64,000 nt of DNA from Paludisphaera mucosa (GTDB taxonomy: Bacteria > Planctomycetota > Planctomycetia > Isosphaerales > Isosphaeraceae): NCBI RefSeq assembly GCF_029589435.1, contig NZ_JARRAG010000002.1:124001-188000 (forward strand). The letters run 5' to 3'. The translations under genes were made by a program, and so were the position numbers. Position 1 is the first letter of the stretch, and each line of letters begins with the position of its first letter. A model generated the notes under the pieces. The model was not told the origin of the DNA, ran no database searches, and saw nothing but the letters and a program-made list of their open reading frames with translations. Of the stretch, positions 36,577 to 48,668 are shown in pieces.

Positions 36577-37590
36577 TCACTCCTGCGAGATGAAGGGGGC
36601 CACCGTGATGTCTTCGTAGACCGCTTCGAGGGGCGGGTTCTCGCTCTTCTCGGCGAACTCGATCGCCTCCTCGATCTCGGCCTTCACCTCCTCGTGCATC
36701 GCCTCGATCGCGTCGTCGTCGATCCAGCCGCGCTGCTTGAGCAGGGTCTCGTAGACCACGATGGGGTCTTTCTTGATGTAGCTGTCCAGCTCGTCGCGCA
36801 TCCGGTACTTGCCCGGGTCGCTGATCGAGTGGCCCTTGTAGCGGTAGGTCATGGCCTCGATGAAGCTCGGCCCCTCGCCGGCGCGGGCGTGGTCGACGGC
36901 CTCCAGCGTGGTCTTCGCCATCAGCTCGACGTCGTTGCCGTTGATCCGGTGGCCGGGGATGCCGTAGGGCGTGGCGCAGCGGATGGTCAGGTCCTGGTGC
37001 GAGCTGGAGCGGACCAGCGAGGTCCCCATCGCGTACAGGTTGTTCTCGACGATGTAGATGACCGGCAGCTTCCAGAGGGCCGCCATGTTCAGGGCCTCGT
37101 GGACCGAGCCCTGGTTGATGGCGCCGTCGCCCAGGTAGCAGAGGGCCACCCGGTCCTCGCCGCGGTACTTGCTGGCGAAGGCGAAGCCCGCCGCCAGCGG
37201 GATGTGGCTGCCGACGATCGCGTGGCCCCCCATCATCCCCTTCTCGGCGTCGAAGAAATGCATCGAGCCCCCCTTGCCCCGGGAGCAGCCCGTCACCTTG
37301 CCCAGCAGTTCGGCCATCCCCGCGCGGGCCGTCATGCCCAGCGCCAGGGCGTGGCCGTGGTCGCGGTAGGCGGTGATCACCCAGTCGTCCTCGCGGAGCA
37401 CGCCGATCGACCCCACCGCCACCGGCTCCTGGCCGCTGTACTGGTGGAAGAAGCCGCCGATCTTGTTGCCCTTCTGGTAGAGCATCTCCGCCCGTTCCTC
37501 GAACCGGCGGATCAGCATCATCTGTCGAAGCCAGCCCAGGGCCTTGGACTCGTCGACGATCGGTTTCGCTTCCGTTTGCACTGAGGCCAT
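36577..37590 (-). CDS. pdhA: Pyruvate dehydrogenase E1 alpha subunit
   Basis: 337 residues from the ATG at 37590, with AGGTTGAT upstream. Thiamine-binding GDG...N motif LGDGAINQGSVHEALNMAA, FHQYSGQEPVAVGSIG, GCSRGKGGSMHFFDAEKG and phosphorylation-loop-like YRYKGHSISDPGKYR. It carries out decarboxylation of pyruvate. It is the first gene of the operon pdhA-pdhB-pdhC, with a 435-bp upstream gap that should contain the promoter. Confidence 0.97.
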   Translation of the reverse strand: MASVQTEAKPIVDESKALGWLRQMMLIRRFEERAEMLYQKGNKIGGFFHQYSGQEPVAVGSIGVLREDDWVITAYRDHGHALALGMTARAGMAELLGKVTGCSRGKGGSMHFFDAEKGMMGGHAIVGSHIPLAAGFAFASKYRGEDRVALCYLGDGAINQGSVHEALNMAALWKLPVIYIVENNLYAMGTSLVRSSSHQDLTIRCATPYGIPGHRINGNDVELMAKTTLEAVDHARAGEGPSFIEAMTYRYKGHSISDPGKYRMRDELDSYIKKDPIVVYETLLKQRGWIDDDAIEAMHEEVKAEIEEAIEFAEKSENPPLEAVYEDITVAPFISQE

Positions 37591-38025
37591 ATCAACCTGA
37601 CTCCTGAGTGAACGGCGGACCAAGCGGATGCCGGGGGGCCGGCGACGGCGAGTTCGGAGGCTGATCCATCGGGCGACGTCGGGCGGCGGGGGGAAGGTCG
37701 CGCTCATCGTCCGCCCGTCGAGGGCGACGATTCCTCTCGACGGGTCGTGGGGCTCGCGGCCCGAACCGGAGGGACGCCGCGGCCGGGCCGTCTTTCAGGT
37801 CCACCGTCCGTCGATCGTATTTTGATTCTGTCATTTTATACGAAACTTCCCGTCCGCCGCCAGGAAGGTTGACCAAGAATCGAACCCGCAGCCCGCGCCC
37901 GCCCTCTATAAAAATTCGCCCCCATCGAAAGAACCCTGGAAAATCTCGCGCCGACACGGGTCTCTTCTTGCAGACCGGCCCGCCGCCAAGGCACCGACGA
38001 CGCCAGGCCACCCCCCGGAGCGACG
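37591..38025. other. Divergent intergenic region between pdhA and ECF sigma
   Basis: 435 bp. An AT-rich core near 37815-37860 holds a TATAAA on the minus strand at 37840-37835. A second AT-rich stretch lies at 37905-37920. No RNA gene was recognised; a TTCGA-like motif near 37880 is not part of a tRNA. Confidence 0.5.
37835..37840 (-). promoter_or_regulatory. Candidate -10 for the pdh operon
   Basis: TATAAA on the minus strand, without a convincing -35. It implies a long leader of about 240 nt before pdhA. Confidence 0.25.
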
Positions 38026-38556
38026 ATGGATGGATTGGCCGACCGACTCGCCCGGGGCGACCCCGAGGCGTTCGCCCGATTGTACGAAGCGGTCGGCGAC
38101 CGCCTGCACCATTATCTGGTGGCTCGTCTAGGGGCATCGGCCGACGCCGACGACGTCCTCCAGGAGACCTTCGTCCGGCTCGTCCGGAATCGGCAAGGGT
38201 GGCGCGGGGTCGAAAACACCGTTTCCTTCGCATTCACGGTCGCTCGCAACGAGGCGAATCGCTGGCTCGACGCCCGCCGCCGCCGGGGCGCGACGATCGT
38301 CGCGGCGACGGCCCGGGGCCTCTTCGCCGAGGCCGACTCCGACGATCTCGAGGCCCGCGAGACCGCCGAGGCGATCGCCCGCGCCCTGGCGAGCCTGGAC
38401 GACGAGGACCGCGAGATCGTGGAGCTGAAGACCTACGCCGGCCTGACCTTCCGCGAGATCGGCGCGATCCTGGGCCGGCCCCTGACGACCGTCGCCATGC
38501 GGCATCGCGCGGCCCTGGACCGGATGCGGACCCACCTCGTGAGGGAGCGGCGATGA
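38026..38556 (+). CDS. ECF RNA polymerase sigma factor
   Basis: 176 residues from the ATG at 38026 (CGGAG 5 bp upstream). Region 2 is DRLHHYLVARLGASADADDVLQETFVRLVR and FTVARNEANRWLDARRRR; region 4 is SLDDEDREIVELKTYAGLTFREIGAILGR with TTVAMRHRAALDRMRTHL. It is a compact ECF without extra domain. The stop overlaps the start of the anti-sigma-like gene (ATGA), so the two are translationally coupled. Confidence 0.92.
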   Translation: MDGLADRLARGDPEAFARLYEAVGDRLHHYLVARLGASADADDVLQETFVRLVRNRQGWRGVENTVSFAFTVARNEANRWLDARRRRGATIVAATARGLFAEADSDDLEARETAEAIARALASLDDEDREIVELKTYAGLTFREIGAILGRPLTTVAMRHRAALDRMRTHLVRERR

Positions 38557-39101
38557 ACGACGACGTCGAACGGCTCCTGGATCAGGCCACCCCCCGCCCC
38601 GCGCCGGCCGACCTCCGCGATCGCGTGCTGCGTGCCGTGGCCGAGGAACTCGCGGCGGCCGGCCCCTCCCGTCGGCCTCGGCGCCGCTTCCCCGTCCTGG
38701 CCGCCGTCGCCGCGGCCCTGATCGCGAGCGTGGGGCTGGACGAATGGACGAACCGGGCGAACGACGAGCGGCTGGGACGGGTCTTCGGCCCCCGTCCGAT
38801 CGAGCGAGAGGCCGTCGCGGCGGCCCGCGACGTCGCCGCGGCCGCCGGCCCCGTCGCCGGCCGCTGGGTCTTCGAGCGCCTCGCGGCGCCGCCCCCCGCC
38901 ACCACCGAGGCCGACCTCCGGCGCCACGCCGCCGACCTGGAACGCCTGCTCCGCGACCTGACCTTCGATCTCCGGGAGGACGACGATGAAGCGACGCCTC
39001 GTGAAATTCCTCAAGTGGGCCGCGATCGCGACCGGCCTGCTGCTGGCCGGCTTCTTCTTGTGGAGCGCCTGGTACACCCGGGTCACGGCACGCCGGCTTG
39101 A
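38553..39101 (+). CDS. Putative anti-sigma factor with single membrane helix
   Basis: 182 residues from the ATG at 38553, overlapping the sigma stop. An N-terminal soluble region (DDVERLLDQATPRPAPADLRDRVLRAVAEELAAA) is followed by one hydrophobic helix (FPVLAAVAAALIASVGL) and an Ala/Arg-rich outer part. No HXXXCXXC zinc motif is seen. Position and topology suggest it tethers the ECF factor at the membrane. Its last 38 codons overlap the next gene in another frame. Confidence 0.7.
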   Translation: MNDDVERLLDQATPRPAPADLRDRVLRAVAEELAAAGPSRRPRRRFPVLAAVAAALIASVGLDEWTNRANDERLGRVFGPRPIEREAVAAARDVAAAAGPVAGRWVFERLAAPPPATTEADLRRHAADLERLLRDLTFDLREDDDEATPREIPQVGRDRDRPAAGRLLLVERLVHPGHGTPA

Positions 39102-40269
39102 GGAGCGGCTCGCCGCGATCCCCCGGCCCGGCGAACCCTTGTCGATCGCCGATTTCGCCCGCATCGCGATCCCGCCCGAGGTCGACGCCGACGTCCCGCT
39201 CCGCCGCGCCGACGTCGACCTGGAGTTCGCCCACAAGGAGTTCCTCGCGAGCTTCCCCGACGGCGCCGCGGCGATCGGGACGCTCCCGACCGAGCGGCGG
39301 GAGAAGCTCGCCGGGCTCTTCCGCAAGTATCCCGGGCTCGTCCCGCTGCTGAAAGAGGCGGCCGCCCGGCCCGACTACAACCCTCCCCTCGACGTCACGC
39401 TGCCGTCCTCGAATTTCGCACTCACTCTCATGACGCGTTGCGAGAAGCATCGCCGGATCGCCCGGATCCTGCAGGCCTGGTCGGCCCTGCTCGTCGCCGA
39501 GGGCCGGGCCGACGAGGCGCTCGACGCCCAGATCGACGCCTTGAGGCTGGCGCGGCACGCGCGCCGACTGCCGACGCTCACCGCCTATTTCACGTCGATC
39601 GCCTGCGCCCGGGTGGCGATGAAGGCCGCGAGCGAAGTCCTCCAGTCCGCAACCGTCTCCGGGGAGGCCCATCGCCGCCTCGACGCCGAGCTGACGGACC
39701 ACGACGGCCTCGAACCCGTGCGGCAGGCCCTCAAGAACGAGCGGGCCTTCTCGCTGACATCGGCCGCGGAGATGTCGAACAACCTCTTCTGGCTCCGGGG
39801 CTGGATGCGTAACAACCTGGTCCTGATGTTCCTCGACCTCTACGAAGAGCAATTGCGGAGGTCCGAGATCCCCTATCCCAAGCTCCGGTCGACGCCGGCG
39901 CGTTCGAGCCTCGACGGCTACCGGCACCCGCTGAAGGTCCTCGCCGAGCTCCTCGAACCCGCGATGACGCTCCTGCGCGAGAGCGCCGAGCGCCAGCGGG
40001 CGGCCGTCCGGTCGCTCCGCGTGCTCAACGCCCTGCTGGCGCGAACCCCCGCCGACGCCCCGGCCCCGGCGGACCTGGTGGCCCTGGGCCTCCCCCCCGA
40101 AGCCACCCTCGACCCCTTCACCGACGAGCCCCTGATCGTAAAGAAGGGCCCGGCCGGCTGGCTGATCTACTCCGTCGGCCAGAACCTCGTCGACGACGGC
40201 GGCACCCTGACGAAGGACAAGGACGTGGGCTGGGCCTCAAGCCGTCGTAACGACCCGGAAGCCCCTTGA
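38986..40269 (+). CDS. Membrane-anchored hypothetical protein of planctomycete type
   Basis: 427 residues from the ATG at 38986, which has GGGAGGACGACG directly upstream. An N-terminal helix (LKWAAIATGLLLAGFFLWSAW) anchors a largely helical extracytoplasmic domain, with repeated amphipathic segments (LTLMTRCEKHRRIARILQAWSALL, ADEALDAQIDALRLARHARRL). The C-terminus has the recognisable DPFTDEPLIVKKGPAGWLIYS then VGQNLVDDGG tail often seen in planctomycete membrane proteins. Function unknown. It shares 116 bp with the anti-sigma gene, so the three genes are probably one signalling unit. Confidence 0.8.
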   Translation: MKRRLVKFLKWAAIATGLLLAGFFLWSAWYTRVTARRLEERLAAIPRPGEPLSIADFARIAIPPEVDADVPLRRADVDLEFAHKEFLASFPDGAAAIGTLPTERREKLAGLFRKYPGLVPLLKEAAARPDYNPPLDVTLPSSNFALTLMTRCEKHRRIARILQAWSALLVAEGRADEALDAQIDALRLARHARRLPTLTAYFTSIACARVAMKAASEVLQSATVSGEAHRRLDAELTDHDGLEPVRQALKNERAFSLTSAAEMSNNLFWLRGWMRNNLVLMFLDLYEEQLRRSEIPYPKLRSTPARSSLDGYRHPLKVLAELLEPAMTLLRESAERQRAAVRSLRVLNALLARTPADAPAPADLVALGLPPEATLDPFTDEPLIVKKGPAGWLIYSVGQNLVDDGGTLTKDKDVGWASSRRNDPEAP

Positions 40270-41045
40270 GCCTCTCCGTGTACGGCTCGCGGAGGTCCCA
40301 CCCCGGGGGGTCGGCGATTCCGCCCGCGGGCGTCGCCTCCCTCCTGAACGGGGCCCGGGCGGTCCCCATCGCAAGGCAGGGCCGCCAGGTCTTCGAGCCT
40401 CGGCCCGCGGGCCGCACCGAGGCGATCCGGCTTCCCTCCGGCGCGTCGGCCCCTGCCGGTCGACAATTCGGAAAAAATAAGCAAAAAGAAAACGACGCTT
40501 CTCTCGCCGAGCATCAACGTCCTCACCTCGCCGCCACACACGACTCAAATCTTTTTGCAGAAAGTCTTTCTGCCTCAAACAATTTTGCCGAGACACTCCG
40601 TCGAAAACCTGGGGCTTCCCTCAGGCCGCACCCCTCGGCCCTTTTAAGGAAAATGTCGCACGCACCGAGCGACGCCGCGTCGTATGATTCAAATCAGGTG
40701 CCTCGTGCACGACGCAGGAAGCGTTCGACAAGACATATCCATAATTTTTCACATGATTAATTATCAATATCCGCCGATCGGAACGCCGGGCCGGACCTCG
40801 AACGACGGCGAAAGCCCCGAGCCGCGCCCCGCGCGGCCCCCAGGCCGAAGTCCGGCGGCGGGATTCGGATAAGGCCGGGCCGATCCTCCCCCGCGGAGTC
40901 CGGGACGAGAGCCCGGCCCCGCCCGCTCGCCGACGCGCCGCATCCCTTCGCCCTTGAGACGTCGGGCCGTCCCTCATCATCTCGGTGACGGCGCGCCCGC
41001 GTCGTTGGAGGCCGACGACGGCTCTCCACCTCCGGAAAGGCCCCC
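40270..41045. other. AT-rich intergenic region before the surface protein
   Basis: 776 bp, containing the most AT-rich DNA of the window (40455-40790: runs such as GGAAAAAATAAGCAAAAAG and ATTAATTATCAATA). It includes the palindrome at 40557-40573. It should carry the promoter of the large surface protein; no gene was recognised. Confidence 0.6.
40557..40573. promoter_or_regulatory. Palindromic operator-like site
   Basis: GCAGAAAGTCTTTCTGC is a perfect 17-bp palindrome with 8-bp arms and a single central base, located in AT-rich DNA upstream of the surface-protein gene. It looks like a dimeric regulator site; no regulator is assigned. Confidence 0.4.
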
Positions 41046-44000
41046 ATGATCCCCGAAAGCAGCCTCCGTACGCGGACCATCCGATCACGTGCCATTTCGG
41101 CCGCCGGACGAGGAGGCCGGGGTCGTCGCCGGCTGGCGGATCTCGCGATCGAGCAGTGTGAAGACCGGGTCTTGATGGCGTCCATCCTGGGCGCGGCGCA
41201 GACCTTCGCGGTGCTCGGCGGCTCGACGGTGACCAACACGGGCCCGTCGGCGATCGTCGGCGACCTCGGCGTGAGCCCGGGCACGGCCGTCACCGGCTTC
41301 CCCCCGGGCGTGGTCACCGGCGGCGCGATCCACTCCAACGACGCCACGGCGGTCCAGGCCCAGGCGGACGCCGCGACGGCCTACGCCCTGATCGCGGGCG
41401 AGCCGGTCTTGCCCGCGAACATCCTGACCGGCCAGGACCTCGGCGGGCAGACGCTCTCTCCGGGCGTCTACTTCTTCGCGACGTCGGCCCCCTTGACCGG
41501 TACGCTTACGCTCGACGCCGGGGGCGACCCCAACGCCCGTTTCGATTTCCGGATCGGGACGACGTTCATCACCGGGACCGGTGCGGCCGTCAACCTCATC
41601 AACGGCGCCCAGGCCGACAACGTCTACTTCCAGGTCGGCACTTCGGCCACGTTGGGGACGGGCACGGCCTTCGCGGGCAACATCCTCGCCGACCAGAGCA
41701 TTTCGGTGACCACCGGCGCGAGCATCCAGGGGCGGGCGCTGGCGATCAACGGCGCGGTGACGCTGGATACCAACTCCGTCACCGCGGTGCAGGCCGACCT
41801 CGCGGTCGCCAAGACGTTAGTCCCCGGCCCGGTCGTCGCGGGCTCGACGATCTCCTACACGGTGACGGTCTCCAACATCGGCCCCGGCAACGCCGCCGAC
41901 GTCGTCCTCACCGACCAGGTCCCCCTCGGCACCACGTTCGTCTCCGCCGTCCAGACCTCGGGAGCGGCCTTCGCGCTCACGACGCCCGCCGTCGGCGGCA
42001 CGGGCCTGATCTCCGGCTCGCTCGACCTGCTCCCCTCCGAAAATTCGGCCGTCTTCACCGTGACGGTCCTGATCGCGCCGTCGCTCGCCGACGGCGCCCT
42101 GGTGGTCAACACCGCCTCCGGGTCGACGACGACCACCGACCCCAACCCGGAAAACGACTCGCAGACCGTGATCGTCGCCGTCTCCGCCGTGGCCGACCTC
42201 GCGGTGACCAAGACGGTCTCGTCGAGCCCGGTCGTGGCCGGCTCGGCGATCGCCTACACGATCACCGTCGCCAACGTCGGCCCCAGCGACGCGCAGGGCA
42301 TCTCGCTCGCCGACCTCGTCCCGGCGGGCACGACGTTCCTCTCGGCGGTGCAGACGGCCGGTCCGACGTTCGCCCTGACCACGCCCGCCGTCGGCGGCAC
42401 GGGCGCGATCTCCGGCACCCTGGCCTCGTTCGCCTCCGGCGCGTCGGCCGTCTTCACCGTGACGGTCCTGGCCTCGCCGTCGCTCGCCGACGGCGCCCTG
42501 GTGACCAACACCGCCACCGGGACGACGACGACCACCGACCCCAACCCGGAAAACGACTCGCAGACCGTGATCGTCGCCGTCTCCGCCGTGGCCGACCTCG
42601 CGGTGACCAAGACGGTCTCGTCGAGCCCGGTCGTGGCCGGCTCGGCGATCGCCTACACGATCACCGTCGCCAACGTCGGCCCCAGCGACGCGCAGGGCAT
42701 CTCGCTCGCCGACCTCGTCCCGGCGGGCACGACGTTCCTCTCGGCGGTGCAGACGGCCGGTCCGACGTTCGCCCTGACCACGCCCGCCGTCGGCGGCACG
42801 GGCGCGATCGGCGGGACCCTGGCCACGCTCGCCGCGGGCGCCTCGGCCAGCTTCACGGTCTCCCTGCTGATCCTGCCCTCCACCGGCAACGGCACGTTCG
42901 TGGTCAACACGGCGTCCGCGTCGACGACCACCACCGACCCCGTCCCCGCCAACAATTCGCAGACCGTGAACGCCCTCGTCGCGGCCGTCGCCGACCTGGC
43001 GGTCACCAAGACGGTCTCGTCCAGCCCCGTCGTGGCGGGCCGGGCGATCGCCTACACGGTGACCGTGTCCAACGTCGGCCCCAGCGATTCCGTCGGCGTG
43101 GCGCTGGCCGACCTGGTCCCCGCCGGCACGTCGTTCCTGGCCGTCGTCCAGACGGCGGGCCCGACGTTCACGTTCTCGACGCCGGCCGTCGGCGGGACGG
43201 GCTCGATCTCCGGCACCCTGGCCTCGCTCGCGGCGGGCGCCTCGGCGAGTTTCACGGTCACCCTGCTGATCCTGCCATCCACCGGCAACGGCGCCCTGGT
43301 GACCAACACCGCGTCGGTCACGGCCGCGACGACCGACTCCGTCCCCGCCAACAATTCCCAGAGCGCCAGCGCCGCCGTCGCCGCCCAGGCCGACGTCGCG
43401 GTGACCAAAACGGTCTCGTCGAGCACGGTCGTGGCGGGCCGGGCGATCTCCTACACGGTGACCGTCTCCAACGTCGGCCCCAGCGACGCGCAGGGCGTGA
43501 CGCTCGCCGACCTGGTCCCGGCGGGCACGACGTTCCTCTCGGCCGTGCAGACGGCCGGTCCGACGTTCGCCCTGACCACGCCCGCCGTCGGCGGCACGGG
43601 CTCGATCGGCGGGACCCTGGCCTCGCTCGCCTCCGGCGCGTCGGCCGTCTTCACCGTGACGGTCATGATCGCCCCCTCGTTCCCCGGCGGGACCCAGGTG
43701 GTCAACACGGCGTCCGCGTCGACGATCACCACCGACCTCAATCCGGCCAACGACTCGCAGACCGCCGCCGCGATCGTCGCAGCCTTGCCGATCACGCCGG
43801 TGTCCCCCGTGGTCGTAGCCCTGCAGCGGTTCGGGATCCACGCCCAGGCGACGACCCTGGTGATCGGCTTCAGCACGCCGCTCGACCCGGTCGGGGCCCA
43901 GGACCCGGCTAACTATCGGATCAGCCTGCTGGGAGGGCCGGGACAGGCCGGCCACCGGGGAATGGTCATCAACGTGACCCAGGTCGACTATGATCCGATC

Positions 44001-44384
44001 GCGCAGACCGTCACGCTGCACCTGGCTCAGCGCCTGAACATCCACTACCTCTACCAGCTCACGATCCTGGGCGCAGCACCCGACGGCGTCGCGGGCCTCG
44101 ACGGCGGCCCGCTCGCCGGGGCCGGCAGCCCCGGCACGGATTACGTCGCCGTGATCTCCATGAAGACCCTGGCGGGACGGGCCCCCGCGACGGCCCGGGT
44201 CACGTCCACCCCGACGGCTCGCCTGCCCCGGGTGGCGAGCGTCCTGTCGACCCGATCGATCGTTCCGTCGACCGTCGCGGCGCGGCAGACGGCAACCCAG
44301 CCTCGCGCCGGACTGTCGTTGCGAGCGGGCCTGTCCGCTCGTTTCCCGTCCTACATGGCCGGGACGATGACCTCCGCCAACTGA
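41046..44384 (+). CDS. Large surface protein: DUF3494 (ice-binding type) domain plus five DUF11 repeats
   Basis: 1,112 residues from the ATG at 41046 (GGAAAGG upstream). The basic N-terminus leads to a planctomycete 'LExRxLLS'-type motif (IEQCEDRVLMAS at about 36-47). A DUF3494 domain follows (about 50-235), with FAVLGGSTVTNTGPSAIVGDLG then VSPGTA, and TLSPGVYFFATSAPLTGTL. Five DUF11-type repeats of about 133 residues (from about 252 to 916) start DLAVTKTVSSSPVVAG and end with NTAS...TTTDPNPENDSQTV. The C-terminal Ig-like part has TTLVIGFSTPLDP and DYDPIAQTVTLHL. Repeats 2 and 3 are nearly identical at DNA level. It is exported and probably an adhesin or surface-layer component; ice binding is not implied by the domain alone. 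Confidence 0.9.
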   Translation: MIPESSLRTRTIRSRAISAAGRGGRGRRRLADLAIEQCEDRVLMASILGAAQTFAVLGGSTVTNTGPSAIVGDLGVSPGTAVTGFPPGVVTGGAIHSNDATAVQAQADAATAYALIAGEPVLPANILTGQDLGGQTLSPGVYFFATSAPLTGTLTLDAGGDPNARFDFRIGTTFITGTGAAVNLINGAQADNVYFQVGTSATLGTGTAFAGNILADQSISVTTGASIQGRALAINGAVTLDTNSVTAVQADLAVAKTLVPGPVVAGSTISYTVTVSNIGPGNAADVVLTDQVPLGTTFVSAVQTSGAAFALTTPAVGGTGLISGSLDLLPSENSAVFTVTVLIAPSLADGALVVNTASGSTTTTDPNPENDSQTVIVAVSAVADLAVTKTVSSSPVVAGSAIAYTITVANVGPSDAQGISLADLVPAGTTFLSAVQTAGPTFALTTPAVGGTGAISGTLASFASGASAVFTVTVLASPSLADGALVTNTATGTTTTTDPNPENDSQTVIVAVSAVADLAVTKTVSSSPVVAGSAIAYTITVANVGPSDAQGISLADLVPAGTTFLSAVQTAGPTFALTTPAVGGTGAIGGTLATLAAGASASFTVSLLILPSTGNGTFVVNTASASTTTTDPVPANNSQTVNALVAAVADLAVTKTVSSSPVVAGRAIAYTVTVSNVGPSDSVGVALADLVPAGTSFLAVVQTAGPTFTFSTPAVGGTGSISGTLASLAAGASASFTVTLLILPSTGNGALVTNTASVTAATTDSVPANNSQSASAAVAAQADVAVTKTVSSSTVVAGRAISYTVTVSNVGPSDAQGVTLADLVPAGTTFLSAVQTAGPTFALTTPAVGGTGSIGGTLASLASGASAVFTVTVMIAPSFPGGTQVVNTASASTITTDLNPANDSQTAAAIVAALPITPVSPVVVALQRFGIHAQATTLVIGFSTPLDPVGAQDPANYRISLLGGPGQAGHRGMVINVTQVDYDPIAQTVTLHLAQRLNIHYLYQLTILGAAPDGVAGLDGGPLAGAGSPGTDYVAVISMKTLAGRAPATARVTSTPTARLPRVASVLSTRSIVPSTVAARQTATQPRAGLSLRAGLSARFPSYMAGTMTSAN

Positions 44385-44853
44385 CCCTCGACCGCTACGA
44401 TGACGAGCCCGGGACGGAATCAGGACCCGACCGCCCGGCTCGTCGTCAGCGATTGGGAGGGCCGTCGGCCGCAGCCCGCCCCTTTTCTCTTCGCCAATCG
44501 GCGAGCCGGGCCCATAGTCCCTTTGAAGGGTTGCGTCTCGGGCCGATCGAGACCCATCGACCCGATCGAAGACGACCCGCTCCGACAAGAAGAAAACACG
44601 AGTGTCTTTCCGACGTCGACGTGCGAAATTCCGAACTTAAAGACCATCTGAATCAAGCGTTGCGTCGAATGGCTTTGTTGGCCTGGCGAGCGGACGGACC
44701 CAAATCGAAGCCGGTCCCTCAAGGGGCCCATGCCGACGAAAGCACGAATCCGGATCGCAACGCGGCGAGGTCCAGATTCGCCCATCTTCGAAACCCAAAC
44801 GCCCCCCGCGCGGGCGGGGGGCGTCGTGAGGCGGCGGTCGTCGACGGCCGATC
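44385..44853. other. Intergenic region between convergent genes
   Basis: 469 bp between the surface-protein gene and aconitase, which are convergent. It holds the hairpin at 44799-44824 and otherwise no recognisable gene. Confidence 0.6.
44799..44824 (-). terminator. Terminator of acnA
   Basis: ACGCCCCCCGC (44799-44809) pairs with GCGGGGGGCGT (44814-44824), 11 bp with a 4-nt loop. On the minus strand it is followed by TTGGGTTTCG. It is 30 bp after the acnA stop. Confidence 0.7.
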
Positions 44854-47571
<2,718 letters not shown>

Positions 47572-47594
47572 CGCCCGTCCCTTCGATACATGCG

Positions 47595-47625
47595 GAGGCC
47601 CCCGTCCGATCCGGGAGGGGGCCTC
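47595..47625. terminator. Hairpin between mqnD and acnA
   Basis: GAGGCCCCC (47595-47603) pairs with GGGGGCCTC (47617-47625), 9 bp with a 13-nt loop. It probably weakens read-through from mqnD into acnA; no T-run is present. Confidence 0.5.
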
Positions 47626-47710
47626 GGGTTGATTCCGTCGGTGCGAGGGCGAGGCGACCGGGGCCGGCCGGGCGCGGTCGACGCGCCCGGCCGCGGCCTC
47701 GCCTTCGGGA

Positions 47711-48559
47711 TCATCCCACAAATTGTATGGGAAGCGGCCCCGGGACCAAACCCATTTCCGCCCCGCGGTCGAGGAACAGCTTGACCGCCTCGCGGCCCTC
47801 GGGGCCGTAGTCGACCGTCCGCTGGTTGACGTACATCCCCACGAACTCGTCGGCGAGGGCGGGGTCGAGGTCGCGGGCGTAGGTCAGGGCGTAGTCGAGC
47901 GCCTCTTTGCGGTGGTCCAGGGCGTACTGGATGCTCTCCTTGAGGAGCCGGGCGATCTTCGCGATCAGCTCGTCGCCCAGGTCCTTGCGGACGACGTTGC
48001 CCCCCAGCGGCAGCGGCAGGCCGCGGTTCTCTTCGTTCCACCAGACGCCCAGGTCGAGGACCTGGTGCAGGCCCTTCTCCTGATAGTAGAGCTGGCCCTC
48101 GTGGATGATCACGCCGGCCGCGACCTCGCCGGAGGCGACCGCCGGCAGGACGGCGTCGAACTCCATCTGGACGACCGGGACGTCCTTGCCGAGGCAGAGC
48201 TGCAGCGCCAGGAAGGCCGAGGTCATCGTGCCGGGGACGGCGATCGTCTTGCCCTTGAGCTGCTCCAGCGTCATGGGCTCGCGGGTCACGATCTTGGGGC
48301 CGTAACCCTCGCCCATGCTCGCGCCCGAGGCCAGCAGGGCGTATTTGTCGGCGACGTAGGCGAAGGCGTGGATGCTGATCGCCGAGACTTCCAGCTCGCC
48401 GGCCATCGCCCGCTTGTTGAGGGTCTGGATGTCTTCGAGCTGGTGCACGAAGCGGAGCCCGCCGGTGTCGATGCGGTCGTGGGTCAGGGCGTAGAACATG
48501 AAGGCGTCGTCGGAGTCGGGGCTGTGGCCGACCCGGATGATCGTCTCGCCGGTGCTCAT
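47711..48559 (-). CDS. mqnD: 1,4-dihydroxy-6-naphthoate synthase (futalosine menaquinone pathway)
   Basis: 282 residues. MqnD hallmarks include [15 protein letters not shown] at the N-terminus, [39 protein letters not shown] and [22 protein letters not shown] then IIHE. MqnD cleaves cyclic dehypoxanthinylfutalosine to the naphthoate precursor of menaquinone. The presence of this gene indicates the futalosine route rather than MenA-F, as known for planctomycetes. No other mqn gene is in the window. Confidence 0.9.
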   Translation of the reverse strand: MSTGETIIRVGHSPDSDDAFMFYALTHDRIDTGGLRFVHQLEDIQTLNKRAMAGELEVSAISIHAFAYVADKYALLASGASMGEGYGPKIVTREPMTLEQLKGKTIAVPGTMTSAFLALQLCLGKDVPVVQMEFDAVLPAVASGEVAAGVIIHEGQLYYQEKGLHQVLDLGVWWNEENRGLPLPLGGNVVRKDLGDELIAKIARLLKESIQYALDHRKEALDYALTYARDLDPALADEFVGMYVNQRTVDYGPEGREAVKLFLDRGAEMGLVPGPLPIQFVG

Positions 48560-48668
48560 CGAAGGGCCTTTCTCGGACGGGGACGGGGGGCGTCGCCCGG
48601 GAAAAACACGCCGGCCCCGGTCGCCCTGGGGAGGGCGCCGGAGCCGGCGGGGGAAGCGGAGGAAGTTC

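Noticed and set aside
37871-37900. tRNA on the minus strand (GGGTTCGATTCTTGG)
   Set aside because: The T-loop-like motif is there but no T-stem, anticodon arm or acceptor stem can be folded.
41817-44588. 923-codon frame antisense to the surface protein
   Set aside because: Reflects the internal DUF11 repeats in reverse; no domain of its own.
44400-44651. 83-codon plus-strand frame downstream of the surface gene
   Set aside because: No ribosome site, biased composition and no conservation signal that I can see.
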